Assembly: GCF_964355755.1 (NCBI RefSeq)
Contig: NC_092674.1
Coordinates: 15,133,001 to 15,197,000, forward strand
DNA: 64,000 nucleotides
Origin: Antedon mediterranea
Taxonomy: Eukaryota; Echinodermata; Crinoidea; Comatulida; Antedonidae
Direction of reading: 5' to 3'
Shown one piece after another: positions 52,138 through 64,000 of this stretch. The notes below the pieces were generated by a model. That model was not told the origin of the DNA. It did no database searches and worked only from the letters and a program-made list of their open reading frames with translations. How positions within the stretch are numbered: position 1 is the stretch's first letter; every line of letters begins with the position of its first letter. Made by a program: the position numbers and the translations under genes.

Positions 52138-55100
52138 ATTACAATTTTCTTTCCTATCCTCTCCTTCCTCCCAGTATTCTTCTTCTCTACCTCACAACCA
52201 TACTTCTAATCCATCCCTTTCTTGTTTTCCACCTACTCATCCTAATACTACTTCCTCTTCTACTCATTCACCACCATCCTTTCCTTTTTCAACTGATGGA
52301 TTTCAATCCAATTCCTCATCAGTTTCTGATTTTTGTATTTTTTTAATCTTTTCTTTAGGCCTACTACTTTCTCTTTTTCTTATTTTTATACTACTTTCGT
52401 ACTACTGGTGATAATATTTGTATTCATATTTCCCTCTTATTTAATTACATGGGGGGTGGGAGGGATGTGATTAAAGAACTAATTAAATAGGTAAGTACCT
52501 TGATTAATAATACTAACCTTGTCTCGAACATCTTCATGCTTGGTTCTTTGAGTTGATCACTTACCATAAGCACTTAATATATTTTTGGCAGTTTAAAGAC
52601 AATTTATAAAATATACCATTTATATACAAAGGTCTCTTGTATGCAATGTACACACTATTGCTATTGATATTTATTTTTCTGATAAATACATAATACAGTA
52701 GTTATTTTGAACAATTTATCATGCAACACATTTCAAACATATTTCATAAACAAATAAACTGCAATTCTTTCATAACCGTGCATTTAGATTAAATGCACAA
52801 TGCGCTACAAAACTACAAACTCATTTGTACAGAAACAAGCGCTAGAGTAGGCCTATAGTAAAGTCTTCATCAGTATTAACAAAATTAAGCTAAGGAAATC
52901 ATTTAAATTCCTAAATATATACAGTACATTAATATTTTTTAGTTACTAATAATTCTTCATTTCATATAGAATTTGGTGATTCATGTAAGGCTATGATTTG
53001 AATTCAAGTTACGAAACATGCACAGTTGACTATAAATTTGTATCAAAATATACTTTTTATTTTACATTTTCGGAAATTATTTTAAGAGTCACTCCATGAT
53101 ATCTTTTCTAATCTTAGGTAGACTTCCTTCAAGACATGAATGCAGAGAAGCCATGAGAAAACATAAAGTCCTTCAAAGACGGAAGCCAGACAATATCAAA
53201 GATTTTGTGAGGAACCAAATAACCAGATTTAAAAAAAAAATGTTTTTAATCGATTATGCTACTTTATGTATAGACTAGGGCGATAACGATTGACGATAAA
53301 TAGATAATCATACATTTTTCTTGGATAAAAATAAAGAAATTCCAGAACCTAAGTATATAAATTCAGATTTACACAAAACAAAATTCACTTCACTAACGCG
53401 AGTTTCTTTTCTTTTCATAGAAAAACTAATCTCCTTACAGAAAGTGATGAGATGTTGGTCTACGACGTGAATATTTTCAAGTCGTTAAACTCGACTGTTG
53501 AAGAATTTACTAACACGTTGCCAATAAAATGGAAAATAATAAAAAATAACGAATCAATTAAGTCAATTCAAATAATGTTAAGATATGAATACGTTAAGAT
53601 ATGAATGTGAAATGAATATGTTAAGATACCCATGGATGACTTGTTTTGACAGCATATTCTTGTCTGGCTGACTGACCTGGATGGTGTTTACCTGTGTATT
53701 TGGGACCCAGACAGTGGCTAGATAGTGATAATAATTGTTAGACACTCTCATTCAGGATACTGCAGAGAAAGAAGGTAGCAAATATATGAAATACCAGATC
53801 ACTATATATACGTCTAATTTCTGCAGTAGCATCTAATTATAATAACTACAGACTTGGGGCAAGTCTAATTATTATCAGATGTAAATAATAACTCCGTAAT
53901 TGATCCGTTTCACTCAGCGCGTACAAAGCACATCATAGTAATATTAAACTGAAAGGTGTTCTACTAGCACGTTAAACATGACAGGTTGCGCACGTAAAAC
54001 ATCAAAAATATTGCAAAATATTCCATACTTTTAAAAATGATACAGTTTATTAGAATGCGAGGTTACCCCAATTTTTTAAATTTTATTTTGTTACAGGCTA
54101 CATTATTTACATTTAATGTGTAGTGCTACCGACTTTGAAATTAGCGGTACCGGGATTGAATCCCAGCAGGGGAAGTTAAAATTTATGGATTTTTTTAGTT
54201 ACACTGGACAGATAGTTTATTTTTTAATTAGCTAATTCATATCTGAAAAGTACTTAAATGTGCAATTTAACATAACACGTCGTAACTTGGTCAACATAAT
54301 TATAGACACTGAAGTTGTGCAGCCAAACTTCTTGACGCTGTCAGAGCCGCATAGAACAATTTACGCACAGTTTTTTGACTTCGAAACAAATAAATAATCT
54401 TTTTAAGAATGTTTTTCTTTACCTCAACTTGCATCAAGGGGTTCATGACTTACCGAGGAATACGAGGAATCTTTCTTCGAATTTGCTTCAGCGGGTACTT
54501 ATTTGGCTCGATGTGTAGTGCAGTCGACTTTGCTATCAGAGGTACCGGAAAGTATGTGAATGTGTTTGCGGGCGGATAACCAAACTTGTCCTAAATGACA
54601 AGTTTAAATCTAGTTCTACAATTTAAGGCCTACTTTGATTGCATCTTCTTTTTGTATGCTTCCTCGGATAATATGTTCAATTGGTAGGGAATGTTTAAAA
54701 AATCATTTTAGTAGCAATTCACACAATCTACAGCATTTATTTAGAAAAGAGGCCCTCTTTTCAAATTGCAAAAAGTAATCTCTTAAAGAAGCTCAAGAGT
54801 CCAAAAAAAGGAGGAAGAAGATTCTGATTCCCTAATGCCAAACTCTGAATGGGAATACCACACGGAGAAGCATCCTATGTTCAACATTATAACTCTGAGG
54901 ATGAAGCTATAACACTATATACAGTCTTCAGTTTGTTGATTGCAAGAGACAACTTTGAACTGTACTTAACTGCATGCCATAGCACCATTACTGTGCAAGA
55001 TTGAACATTATATTACATTGTATCACAATCACAAACAGAAAAATAAAATGCCAAAATAAAGGGTGTAGGTGGAGCTACATTGGAATAGCAGACGATAAAT

Positions 55101-55705
55101 GATTTTACGAATGTGGCATGGCTGGTCGTGAAGTAATGAAATTGACATCCTAGTCAGAATTACATATATGTGATTGTGAGTCAACAGACAGAATTTATGA
55201 ACTGGAAAAACAACAAAGAATCCATTGAAGATGCAGTACAACATTGAAAGAAAGGTTGTCATCGCCCTATCAATGAATAGAGGTGTGGTAAAACCCTTTC
55301 ATATTATAAAGATTTGTTGTTGATTTGTTATTATTATTATATTAGCATGAAGAATGGTTAATTGATTTTAGTGTAGGAATAGTTTACAATGAACACCAGA
55401 CCATGATTTACTGACATTTCTTCTCATTTTTTTTAATGTATCCTAAAGAAAAGAAATTACTGTAAATGTAAACCAGTTTGAACATAGATGAAAAATCAGC
55501 GGTTACTAATCACTTTAAAGAAGAAATTGAACCTGGAACTGTACCAAATATGGAAATGTGTGTAGAGGCAAAACAATACACATGGTTCAACATAAATTAA
55601 TTAGATTATGTTTAGAGTTGAAAAGAAACATAGCAGATCATTTACAATTAAAAAGAAACAGTGGTTAATGATTTATAAAGAATATTTGATTCTTCAGACG
55701 GGACA
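52138..55705 (+). repeat. Composite repeat unit 2 (deleted)
   Basis: 52138-53340 matches 44178-45420 (polypyrimidine block, RLPSRHEC exon, start of the TA MITE). At 53341 it jumps to sequence corresponding to 50047 (CCAGAACCTAAGTATATA), deleting the MITE body, minisatellite, VNTR and exons a/b. 53790-54985 matches 59215-60320. 54985-55705 matches 50500-51120. Confidence 0.85.
54110..54560 (+). repeat. tRNA-Gln-like sequence pair, unit 2
   Basis: 54117-54173: GTGTAGTG.CTACCGACTTTGAAATTAGCGG then GGGATTGAATCCC, with a TTG anticodon-like loop in CTTTGAA and a B box like that of tRNA-Gln. About 54512-54555: GGCTCGATGTGTAGTGCAG then GACTTTGCTATCAGAGG, a second tRNA-like 5' half. Both recur in unit 3 at about 59545-59990. 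They look like tRNA-derived SINE heads, not functional tRNAs (stems are imperfect). Confidence 0.4.
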
Positions 55706-55960
55706 TAAAGCTCCTAAATTTGTATCAAAATATACTTTTTATTTTACATTTTCGGAAATTATTTTAAGAGTCACTCCATGATATCTTTTCTAATCTTAGG
55801 TAGACTTCCTTCAAGACATGAATGCAGAGAAGCCATGAGAAAACATAAAGTCCTTCAAAGACGGAAGCCAGACAATATCAAAGATTTTGTGAGGAACCAA
55901 ATAACCAGATTTAAAAAAAAAAATGTTTTTAATCGATTATGCTACTTTATGTATAGACTA

Positions 55961-56219
55961 GGGCGATAACGATTGACGATAAATAGATAATCATACATTT
56001 TTCTTGGATAAAAATAAAGAAATTAGAACAGTGTTTGTTCTAGAACTATAGGATAATCATGTAGGCTGTGTTTGATGTAAATAAAAAAAATCCAATCAAA
56101 TGACGTCATGATCAATAAAAACAATAAAATTGTTGTATTGTAACGATATTATCTACTACTAATCATGACGTCATTTGATTGGACGTGTGGAAATATTATT
56201 TTCATCAAAGGCAGCATAG
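55961..56219. mobile_element. TA MITE, unit 3, right end deleted
   Basis: Identical in layout to 45361-45618, including the paired TCCAATCAAATGACGTCA arms. It ends GGCAGCATAG then runs directly into the right flank TGTAAATAGG. The missing 103 bp correspond to 45619-45721 and are bounded by TAG on both sides. Confidence 0.85.
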
Positions 56220-56284
56220 TGTAAATAGGCCTTTAATATAGAAAGCTATTATCTTGATAAATGCCCTTTGCCTATTTTTCTTGT

Positions 56285-56886
56285 TGATATTAAGGCCCAT
56301 GCTGATATTAAGGCCCATACTGATATTAAGGCCTATGCTGATATTAAGGCCCATGCTGATATTAAGGCCCATGCTGATATTAAGGCCCATGCTGATATTA
56401 AGGCCCATGCTGATATTAAGGCCCATGCTGATATTAAGGCCCATGTTGATATTAAGGCCCATGCTGATATTAAGGCCCATGCTGATATTAAGGCCCATGC
56501 TGATATTAAGGCCCATGCTGATATTAAGGCCCATGCTGATATTAAGGCCCATGCTGATATTAAGGCCCATGCTGATATTAAGGCCTATGCTGATATTAAG
56601 GCCTATGCTGATATTAAGGCCCATGCTGATATTAAGGCCCATGCTGATATTAAGGCCCATGCTGATATTAAGGCCCATGCTGATATTAAGGCCTATGCTG
56701 ATATTAAGGCCTATGCTGATATTAAGGCCCATGCTGATATTAAGGCCTATGCTGATATTAAGGCCTATGCTGATATTAAGGCCTATGCTGATATTAAGGC
56801 CCATGCTGATATTAAGGCCTATGCTGATATTAAGGCCTATGCTGATATTAAGGCCTATGCTGATATTAAGGCCCATGCTGATATTA
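56285..56886 (+). repeat. 18-bp minisatellite, unit 3 array
   Basis: About 33 units of GCTGATATTAAGGCC(C/T)AT with CAT and TAT variants mixed and no CAC; single units with ACT or GTT changes. Plus frame 56268-56897 is open as (ADIKAH/Y)n for 209 codons and two further frames are open too. Treated as a satellite, not a gene. Confidence 0.97.
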
Positions 56887-58473
56887 ATTTGATTTGATTA
56901 TCATTAGTCTTTGAAAAATATTTAGAAAGTTTATAGATTTTTCATTAATCATGTTAGTAAGTAAAAAAAACCAATTTTATTTATGACTAAAGAATACTTG
57001 TTTTTTTAAATCCATTCAAAACAGCAAGAGTAATAATGAGACCCGATTGTTTATATTTACATACGTTTAAGAATTTTCTTGTTTGCTAAGTAATTCAATA
57101 ATGATTCCTAGTAATTTTACTTTGATAACAAATCTTCAAAATATATGTTGATGTATGTTTTCATATTGAATATGAGGATATTGTATTGTATTTCAAGTTT
57201 TTCACTTGTTAAATTAATGTGTGCTGAATCTCTGTCATTGAGAAACAATATGCCATGGACATACCTGATAGATTGCCATATTGGTTGCAAACAACAGTTG
57301 TTTTAATTAGTGCAAATGTTTATTAACCTTTATGTTAATAAAGTATGTAATTTCAAACAATTGGTTATTCAATTGATATTTCTTTTTTTCTGTTGAATTG
57401 AAAAACGTTGAACAATTAAATATACTGATTGAAATTATTTTAAAATAGAATCTCTTATTGTCCATTTAACTGGTTCTTTACATTGATTGAGTCCACGGTT
57501 GCATAGATTAACGCCAAGCAGTTAATGCATTTGTCCACGATAAGACAGTCTAAATCTATACACTAAATGTGCATCCCTTCTTCATTGATAGTCCATGGTT
57601 GCATAGATTATTATTATTGCATGTTTATTCACATATTTTTTTTATTAATTATATTTTCAGTCTCTGCTATGATTAGTACCAAGTATTGTTAATCAGTCAC
57701 CACTTCTCAGAGTCATGCTTTCAACAAGTCTTACTTCACAATTTGATGTCTTTTAAAGGTAATATATTGGTCATCTCAATATTGCTTTATGTTTTAAACC
57801 ATCAGATAATAGTCCTAGTAATAATTGTAGCAGTACAATTAGAAATTAAATTTAGTTAATTTGAAATGCCCAAATTCAATTTTGCTTTCCCTTCCCCATC
57901 AGCTGTTCTTGTTTGGGTACATTGTTAAAAATCACAATATATGATACACAGAAATACAGTCTGTTTAGGTCATGAAAATGAATAATGCATTAACAATGTT
58001 ATAAGTTTTATTAGTATACTAATGACTGAATATAATGGTTTTTTTAAAACAGTGATAATGGATAAAGAAAGAGGATAATCTAGAAGTGGAAGTGGAAACA
58101 AGATGAACAATACATTTAGGAAGAAGAAAAAAAGGAGATGATTGAATATAACTAATAGTCTATATTTTTCATACACATTAATTCATGTTAAAACAAAATG
58201 ACCATTAAACAATTTTAAGCCCAATTAAATAGAACAAAGCACCCAAGAAAATGACTAGAAATGTAATTTAACAGGTGAAATTAATTCTAAAGCCAATACA
58301 AAGCAAATACATTACAATTAAAAATGAAGCGAGAAAAGTGTAATGTAACACATCTGAGAATTGTTAGTAAAGTATTATATTTCAAACCCAAAATTAAAAC
58401 TTTTTTTTAGACAACTTCTAATGTTTATTAAAATGTGGTTTCATGTTCTTGCACATTTACGATAACATTCTAA

Positions 58474-58828
58474 AACGTAAAGAGAACGACCCCCTTATCA
58501 AACACTCTCATCAAATATAGGCCTACAGCACAAAATCTCTAAAAGAAGATTCGTAAGAATGATGTAACAAAAAAGCCTAATGTAAATTATATCTGTTTAA
58601 CAGAAAATTCAAAGGTATGTATTTAACTTTTAAACACATTATGCCTATCCTATGTACCATTAACAATCCACATTTTTTATATATAATTTTTTTTTCTAGA
58701 TTTTTCAAACTTCTGGGTTTGAAATACCCGCAAACAAGCTAAATCAATTTTACAATCCTCTGGAATATACTATAGCAGAAACTTTTGGTTTGCCAGAAAA
58801 ACAAAAGAATTGGACTAAAGGCAACTAG
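58474..58828 (+). pseudogene. Exons a and b of the unknown multi-copy gene, unit 3
   Basis: Same exon lengths and splice sites as unit 1, but exon a has CTC-TAA where unit 1 has CTC-CAA. Exon b is unchanged at protein level except for silent differences. The block ends at the same TAG. Confidence 0.5.
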
Positions 58829-61399
58829 AGCTGAGGTGCAGTATAATTGTAGTTCCATAGAAAAATTAATCTCGTTACAGAAATGATGTTGGTCTACTAC
58901 GTAAATGTTTTCAAGTCGTTAAACGTGACTGTTGAAGAATTTACTAACACGTTGCCAATAAAATGGAAAATAATAAAAAATAACGAATCAATTAAGTCAA
59001 TTCAAATAATGTTAAGATATGAATACGTTAAGATATGAATGTGAAATGAAGATGTTAAGATACCCATGGATGTGTTTTGACAGCATATTCTTGTCTGGCT
59101 GACTGACCTGGATGGTGTTTACCTGTGTATTTGGGACCCAGACAGTGGCTAGATAGTGATAATAATTGTTAGACACTCTCATTCAGGATACTGCAGAGAA
59201 AGAAGGTAGCAAATATATGAAATACCAGATCACTATATATACGTCTAATTTCTGCAGTAGCATCTAATTATAATAACTACAGACTTGGGGCAAGCCTAAT
59301 TATTATCAGATGTAAATAATAACTCCGTAATTGATCCGTTTCACTCAGCGCGTACAAAGCACATCATAGTAATATTAAACTGAAAGGTGTTCTACGAGCA
59401 CGTTAAACATGACAGGTTGCGCACGTAAAACATAAAAAATATTGCAAAATATTCCATACTTTTAAAAATGATAGTTTATTAGAATGCGAGGTTACCCCAA
59501 TTTTTTAAATTTTATTTTGTTACAGGCTACATTATTTACATTTTATGTGTAGTGCTACCGACTTTGAAATTAGCGGTACCGGGATTGAATCCCAGCAGGG
59601 GAAGTTAAAATTTATAGATTTTTTTAGTTACACTGGACAGATAGTTTATTTTTTAATTAGCTAATTCATATCTGAAAAGTACTTAAATGTGCAATTTAAC
59701 ATAACACGTTGTAACTTGGTCAACATAATTATAGACACTGAAGTTGTGCAGCCAAACTTTTTGACGCTGTCAGAGCCGCATAGCACAATTTACGCACAGT
59801 TTTTTGACTTTGAAACAAATAAATAATCTTTTTAAGAATGTTTTTCTTTACCTCAACTTGCATCAAGGGGTTCATGACTTACCGAGGAATACGAGGAATC
59901 TTTCTTCGAATTTGCTTCAGCAGGTACTTATTTGGCTCGATGTGTAGTGCAGTCGACTTTGCTATCAGAGGTACCGGAAAGTATGTGAATGTGTTTGCGG
60001 GCTGATAACCAAACTCGTCCTAAATGACAAGTTTATATCTAGTTCTACAATTTAAGGCCTACTTTGATTGCATCTTCTTTTTGTATGCTTACTCGGTTAA
60101 TATGTTCAATTGGTAGGGAATGTTTAAAAAATCATTTTAGTAGCAATTCACACAATCTACAGCATTTATTTCGATAAAGAGGCCCTCTTTTCAAATTGCA
60201 AAAAGTCATCTCTTAAAGAAGCCCAAGAGTCCAAAAAAAGGAGGAAGAAGATTCTGATTCCCTAATTCCAAACTCTGAATGGGAATGCCACACGGAGAAG
60301 CATCGAAATGTACTTAACTGCATGCCATAGCACCATGGATGTTTGCCTTCAACCATTATAATGTTTAATCTTGCACAGTATTACATTGTATCGTACAGAA
60401 ATATAAAATGCCAAAATAAAGGGTGTAGGTGGAGCTACATTGGAATAGCAGACGATAAATGATTTTACGAATGTGGCATGGCTGGTCCTGAAGTAATGAA
60501 ATTGACATCCTAGTCAGAATTACATATATGTGATTGTGAGTCAACAGACAGAATTTATGAACTGGAAAAACAACAAAGAATCCATTGAAGATGCAGTACA
60601 ACATTGAAACAAAGGTTGTCATCACCCTATCAACGAATAGAGGTGCAGTAAAACCCTTTTATATAAACCTAGCAGATCATTTACAATTAAAAAGAAACAG
60701 TGGTTAATGATTTGTAATCATAGGTGATTTACAGTTAAACAGGAACTGATGATTATAGATGTTAAAAAGGAACATAGTAGCAGATCATTTACAAACCACA
60801 AACAGTGGTTAAAAACAATTGTTTAGCCGTACACATCTTATTAAAGAATATTTGATAATTCCAGATTCTTCAGACGGGACATAAAGCTGTTGGGTCACTG
60901 CTGTGCGACCTAATAAAATTTAAAAATGAGTAGAATTGTCATTGTCTCTTCAAAAGAAAAAAAAATCTCAAAACGGCCAAAAGAAGGTAAGAATCAGATG
61001 ACTGGAAATGTGTTGCGAAGCATCACATATCAGAAGACAAAGACCTGGATCGGCATTTTGCTGTAAAAAAGAAGAAAAGGGTAACCAATATTTTATGCAG
61101 AGTGGTGAAAGTCAGGCATCATTGCAACAATGGAAATGATTCAGAATGTAAAAAGAAAAAACATTCTTTCCAAATCTGTGAAAAGAGAAGAGAACTGTTT
61201 TAAACGAATAAGACACAACACAGACTTCATATATTGACATTGATCAATGCATTATTAATAAAAAAAATTATTATTAATAAAAAAAACCCTTCCATCAGCT
61301 GCCCACCAAAGTATTAAACGGACTAAGCTCCGGTTTGGTATGGCCGGGGATATTGAATGATATGTATAGGCTGCGACATATGTAACAGCCATAAAAGGG

Positions 61400-61720
61400 G
61401 TAACAAGAAAGTCCGCTCAGAACAAATCAACTATCACTCAGGGGCCCCAATGGAAAGTGTTCACATAGACTTTGCAGTCCAGTAGTGGAAATCTGTATGT
61501 ACTAATGGTAGTGGATCAATTCACAAAATGGGTAGAGGATTACCCGGTACCCGACAGACTGCACAATTGCCGAGGTACTGGCAAGGGAATTCTTCTCTAA
61601 TGCCGTTGCAATTGCACTCAGACCAGGATCTGAACTTTGAGAGTGACCTGTTTGGGGAGCTCTGCAAAATTCACATACCCTGCCCTACCGTCCTTCAGCT
61701 AAATGCTGAAACGTTATAAC
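61400..61720 (+). pseudogene. Gypsy integrase core fragment, unit 3
   Basis: APMESVHIDFA, then a deletion of about 19 bp relative to unit 1, MVVDQFTKW in another frame, and LQLHSDQDLNFESDLFGELC (second catalytic Asp region) near 61605-61665. It extends further 3' than unit 1 before ending at LQLNAETL. Confidence 0.7.
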
Positions 61721-61869
61721 CTGACTGTGAGGAAAACAAAAAGACTGGGATAAATATCTGCCCCAGATTGAAATAAATTCACAGGTAATTGTTTTTATTG
61801 GATTTCACATACATTTTGTGATTCCCATCTGTAGCCCATCTTTAATCATACCTTTTTCCAAAATTGCAG

Positions 61870-62332
61870 GTAGAGGAGTAATTACACTTAAGAATATCCC
61901 AAAAGGAAAGTTGTTACTATGGTACAAGGGAGAGATAATGAATGGAGAAGAGGGGAACAGCAGAGAGAAATTTGATTCAATAGGGTTTTGGTATTTTTTT
62001 TAATAACATGGAGTGGAAATGTATGTTTTAACTATGCTTTAATGGGCAACTCTGATATATATTTCATCATTTGCGACCAATTTCCTCTACTGTATAAGCC
62101 TTTTTTAACCTAGTTTAAAAAAAATTGAATGGGCTGCTCGTACATAATATATCATATAACGTAAGGGCCAAATTTACAAAGAAATAATAATTTTATTGTT
62201 AATGAGTCATCAAATTGGTTGGTATTTGTATTTGTCTACAGTATTGATGCCTCAGAGGAACCTATGGCTGGTGCATTTAGAGGTCGCCTTTGTAACCATG
62301 GAGGAAGAAGAGATATCAATGCCAAAATATGA
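61870..62332 (+). pseudogene. SET-domain (KMT5A-like) exon pair with tandem stops
   Basis: Exon 61870-62020 follows AAATTGCAG: GRGVITLKNIPKGKLLLWYK, GEIMNGEEGNSREKFDSIGF, WYFF, TAA TAA, HGVE, and ends AT before GTATGT. Exon 62242-62332 follows TTGTCTACAG, completes the codon and reads IDASEEPMAGAFRGRLCNHG, GRRDINAKI, stop. GRGV.(T/A)...(P)KG......G and ID(A)..E...GRL.NH are SET-domain motifs (AdoMet and catalytic NH box). The phase fits across the intron. The tandem stops and missing post-SET part make this a remnant. Its exon 1 end and intron recur at 28921-29150. Confidence 0.65.
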
Positions 62333-62344
62333 GTGTAATAGACA

Positions 62345-62430
62345 ATAGTGGTGTTCACATCAAACTATGTCGAGATAATTCAAATAGATAATCCAGACGA
62401 TGTTTCCATAAGTTTGGATGTGAACGCTAA
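62345..62430. repeat. Paired GTTCACATC / GATGTGAAC block
   Basis: GTGTTCACATC at about 62349 and GGATGTGAACGC at about 62418 face each other. The block precedes a Myb/SANT gene by about 150 bp, similar to the block at 24480 before the MADF gene, and may be one end of a Harbinger element. Confidence 0.45.
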
Positions 62431-62576
62431 GTTACGTTGAGAAGAAGGTTTTATCTCGACAATTTTTTTTTATTGCTTCATGGATCTCTCACAACACTTC
62501 TTGCGGGCATTTCATTTCACCATTCGTACGTCTAATTTAATCTATTTTAGTATTCTTATTTAAAATTTGATCATAA

Positions 62577-63120
62577 TGTCGGTAAAGCCAAAACACAAGA
62601 GACACCTCTGGACTTTTGATCAAGAGAGAGATTTGATAGACATTTGGAAGGAACCTGAAATTGCCGAAAAAGTCGAGGATAAGCTATTTAGCAGAAGGCT
62701 AAGCTACACGAACAGATAGCTCAACGAATAAGAGATTTAGGACATACTAGGATAACAGCGGGTGTAGTCATCACTAAATTAAAGAATTTAAGAGCAGAAC
62801 ACAAAGGGGAAAAGGTATGACAAACATCAAACATGATGATCCAAAGTCATCAAGTCCACACTACCATGCCTTGAATGAGATACTTGGTGGAAAACCTGAG
62901 TGTAAACCACCCGCCGGATTGCTAGGACAATCGAATTTTCACCACCGCTGCCCCATTCTTCGCTAGGTCTAGTAGGAAGGCCTAGGCTTGTCAACATTCC
63001 AACCAACCCAAGTACTACTACTATTGCTAAACCTCTAGCCAAAGAATGTCAAGAAAATGGTGCCTATCAATATCATCAATCCAAGGAAAATGACAACCCA
63101 GGCAACAAGACCAGAAGGTA
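62577..63120 (+). pseudogene. Myb/SANT-like DNA-binding protein, broken
   Basis: ATG at 62577: MSVKPKHKRHLWTFDQERDL, IDIWKEPEIAEKVEDKLF, then a frame change to KAKLHEQIAQRIRDLGHTRI, KLKNLRAEHKGEK (helices 2 and 3 of a Myb_DNA-bind_4-type domain), another frame change to HDDPKSSSPHYHALNEILGG and a Pro-rich tail that ends at a GTAAGC donor near 63120. At least three indels. Likely the accessory gene of a Harbinger-type element. Confidence 0.65.
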
Positions 63121-63129
63121 AGCTATTCT

Positions 63130-63917
63130 AAATTTTGTCTAGGCCTACGCCTAGCTATATAAAAAGGGATGGGAACAGAGCTAAGGGGTTTAAAAATCAG
63201 TGAAGAGGTTATGTATGATTTAATGGTGAAAGAAAACTGCCTTTCAAGGTTATTATTGGAGTGTTTATAAGGTCAGAATGATAAATTAAAAATAAAATCT
63301 GAAATGGATACAACATATCATCAAATAGTTATTGTGTGATAAACAATTGAAGGTACAAATCTAAGTTGAAAAAAACAAAACATTTAAATCTTGAAATTAA
63401 TTATATCTTCATGATAATTACATTCAGACTTCAAGACAGACACTGATATATTACTATCATTGACCAGATAATTGACAAAAGATGTATTTTAGTGTAATTC
63501 ATTTTATGGTATATTTTAGTTTTCTGAATTGACAGTGTTTGGTTTTGGTTATATGCTTGCGATTATTTCAAAATGATACAGAACTATAGGCCTAACGAGC
63601 AAATTGATTTCTATTTTTATACACGGTACATTGTAATTAACAAATCATGTGCAAGAAAAACAGTATATAATATATAAATGCAAACATAATAATACCAGCC
63701 CGATGATAAAGTGATAAAGGAATTAAAAAAAATGTTAAATGAGCTGCTTATTTGAAACTGATGGTATTTGATGACACTAAAAGTGTTATTTTTTAAATAA
63801 TGTAATCTGATATGGCAAACATTTGAGCCATATGGGCCATAAATGCAATTTCGTATTCCATTAATTAAATATGAATTGAAATGTTAAAATCGACGTTAAT
63901 GGTATACAGAAATTGCA
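63130..63917. other. Spacer
   Basis: AT-rich, no gene recognised. Confidence 0.4.
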
Positions 63918-63920
63918 TTA

Positions 63921-64000
63921 AAGACCCCTTCCCTAAAATCTGTATGAACATCATACACTAGTTATATACCTAGCCTGACGTTGTATAGTTGCTGCATTAA
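63921..64000. mobile_element. Terminus of the AAGACCCC MITE family and shared flank
   Basis: TTAAAGACCCCTTCCCT at about 63918 repeats the left end of the 26759 MITE, with TTA as possible target sequence. The last 24 bp, GACGTTGTATAGTTGCTGC onward, equal 32867-32890. The element runs off the window. Confidence 0.6.

Larger units (their letters stand above)
55705..61720 (+). repeat. Composite repeat unit 3
   Basis: Starts within the block before the RLPSRHEC exon (55712), then a deleted TA MITE (55961-56219), an 18-bp minisatellite (56285-56886), AT-rich block, one VNTR unit (57492), exons a/b (58474-58828), last C-terminal exon (58856), tRNA-like block (59215-60320), conserved block (60361-60900) and integrase scrap (to 61720). 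The polypyrimidine block is absent, and the OB-like exon is deleted between 58850 and 58856. Confidence 0.85.

Overview
The window is eukaryotic: it has phase-consistent introns with GT/AG borders, no operons, many AT-rich spacers, SINE/LINE/LTR/DNA transposon remnants and satellites. The abundant AGGCCTA/CTAGGCCTAG words, together with PIF/Harbinger, hAT, Helitron, RTE, CR1-like and Gypsy relics, suggest a marine invertebrate, possibly an echinoderm or another invertebrate deuterostome. That assignment is inference. No conserved single-copy host gene was recognised, and most coding sequence belongs to mobile elements in various states of decay.

Layout. 0-1 kb: a LINE 3' end, then a small two-exon cysteine-containing gene on the minus strand. 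2.4-6.4 kb: a hAT transposase gene with at least four exons (minus strand), split by a 650-bp hAT-like non-autonomous element that carries a 42-bp perfect palindrome. 6.7-9 kb: a PIF/Harbinger element with a Myb/SANT-like protein and a divergently transcribed, broken DDE transposase. 9.1-9.7 kb: a Helitron Rep remnant. 10.5-12.3 kb: a LINE with an internal RT deletion. 12.4-12.7 kb: a fragment with an EEADTR motif. 14.7-15.25 kb: a 94-bp tandem duplication and a tRNA-Leu-derived SINE. 16.2-23.8 kb: a minus-strand LINE interrupted by a nearly complete, very young Gypsy element (17274-22031, LTRs differing at two places, GGTCC target duplication). 24.5-27.8 kb: Harbinger-type MADF-BESS gene, TAA-flanked MITE and a HARBI1-like remnant lacking its catalytic core. 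28.9 kb and 61.9-62.3 kb: copies of a SET-domain exon with adjoining intron sequence. 36-41.5 kb: a tnp2-like transposase scrap, L1/Tx1-like, RTE and CR1-like LINE pieces, and a repeat family with perfect AGGTCA direct repeats.

42.6-43.8 kb holds the best candidate for an unrecognised gene: two exons that splice in frame, the second with a 236-codon open frame. From 44 to 61.7 kb lie three partly deleted copies of one long composite repeat unit, with a fourth fragment at 31.1-32.9 kb. Each unit can contain an 18-bp minisatellite, a TA-flanked long-TIR MITE with a CRE palindrome, a 100-bp VNTR, spliced exons of an unknown protein (including one that looks like an OB-fold), tRNA-Gln-like sequence and a Gypsy integrase scrap. 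The window ends with a broken Myb/SANT gene and one end of the same MITE family.

The copies explain one another. Empty sites, microhomology deletions and array-length differences between units can be read directly from the sequence and give relative timing of the insertions.
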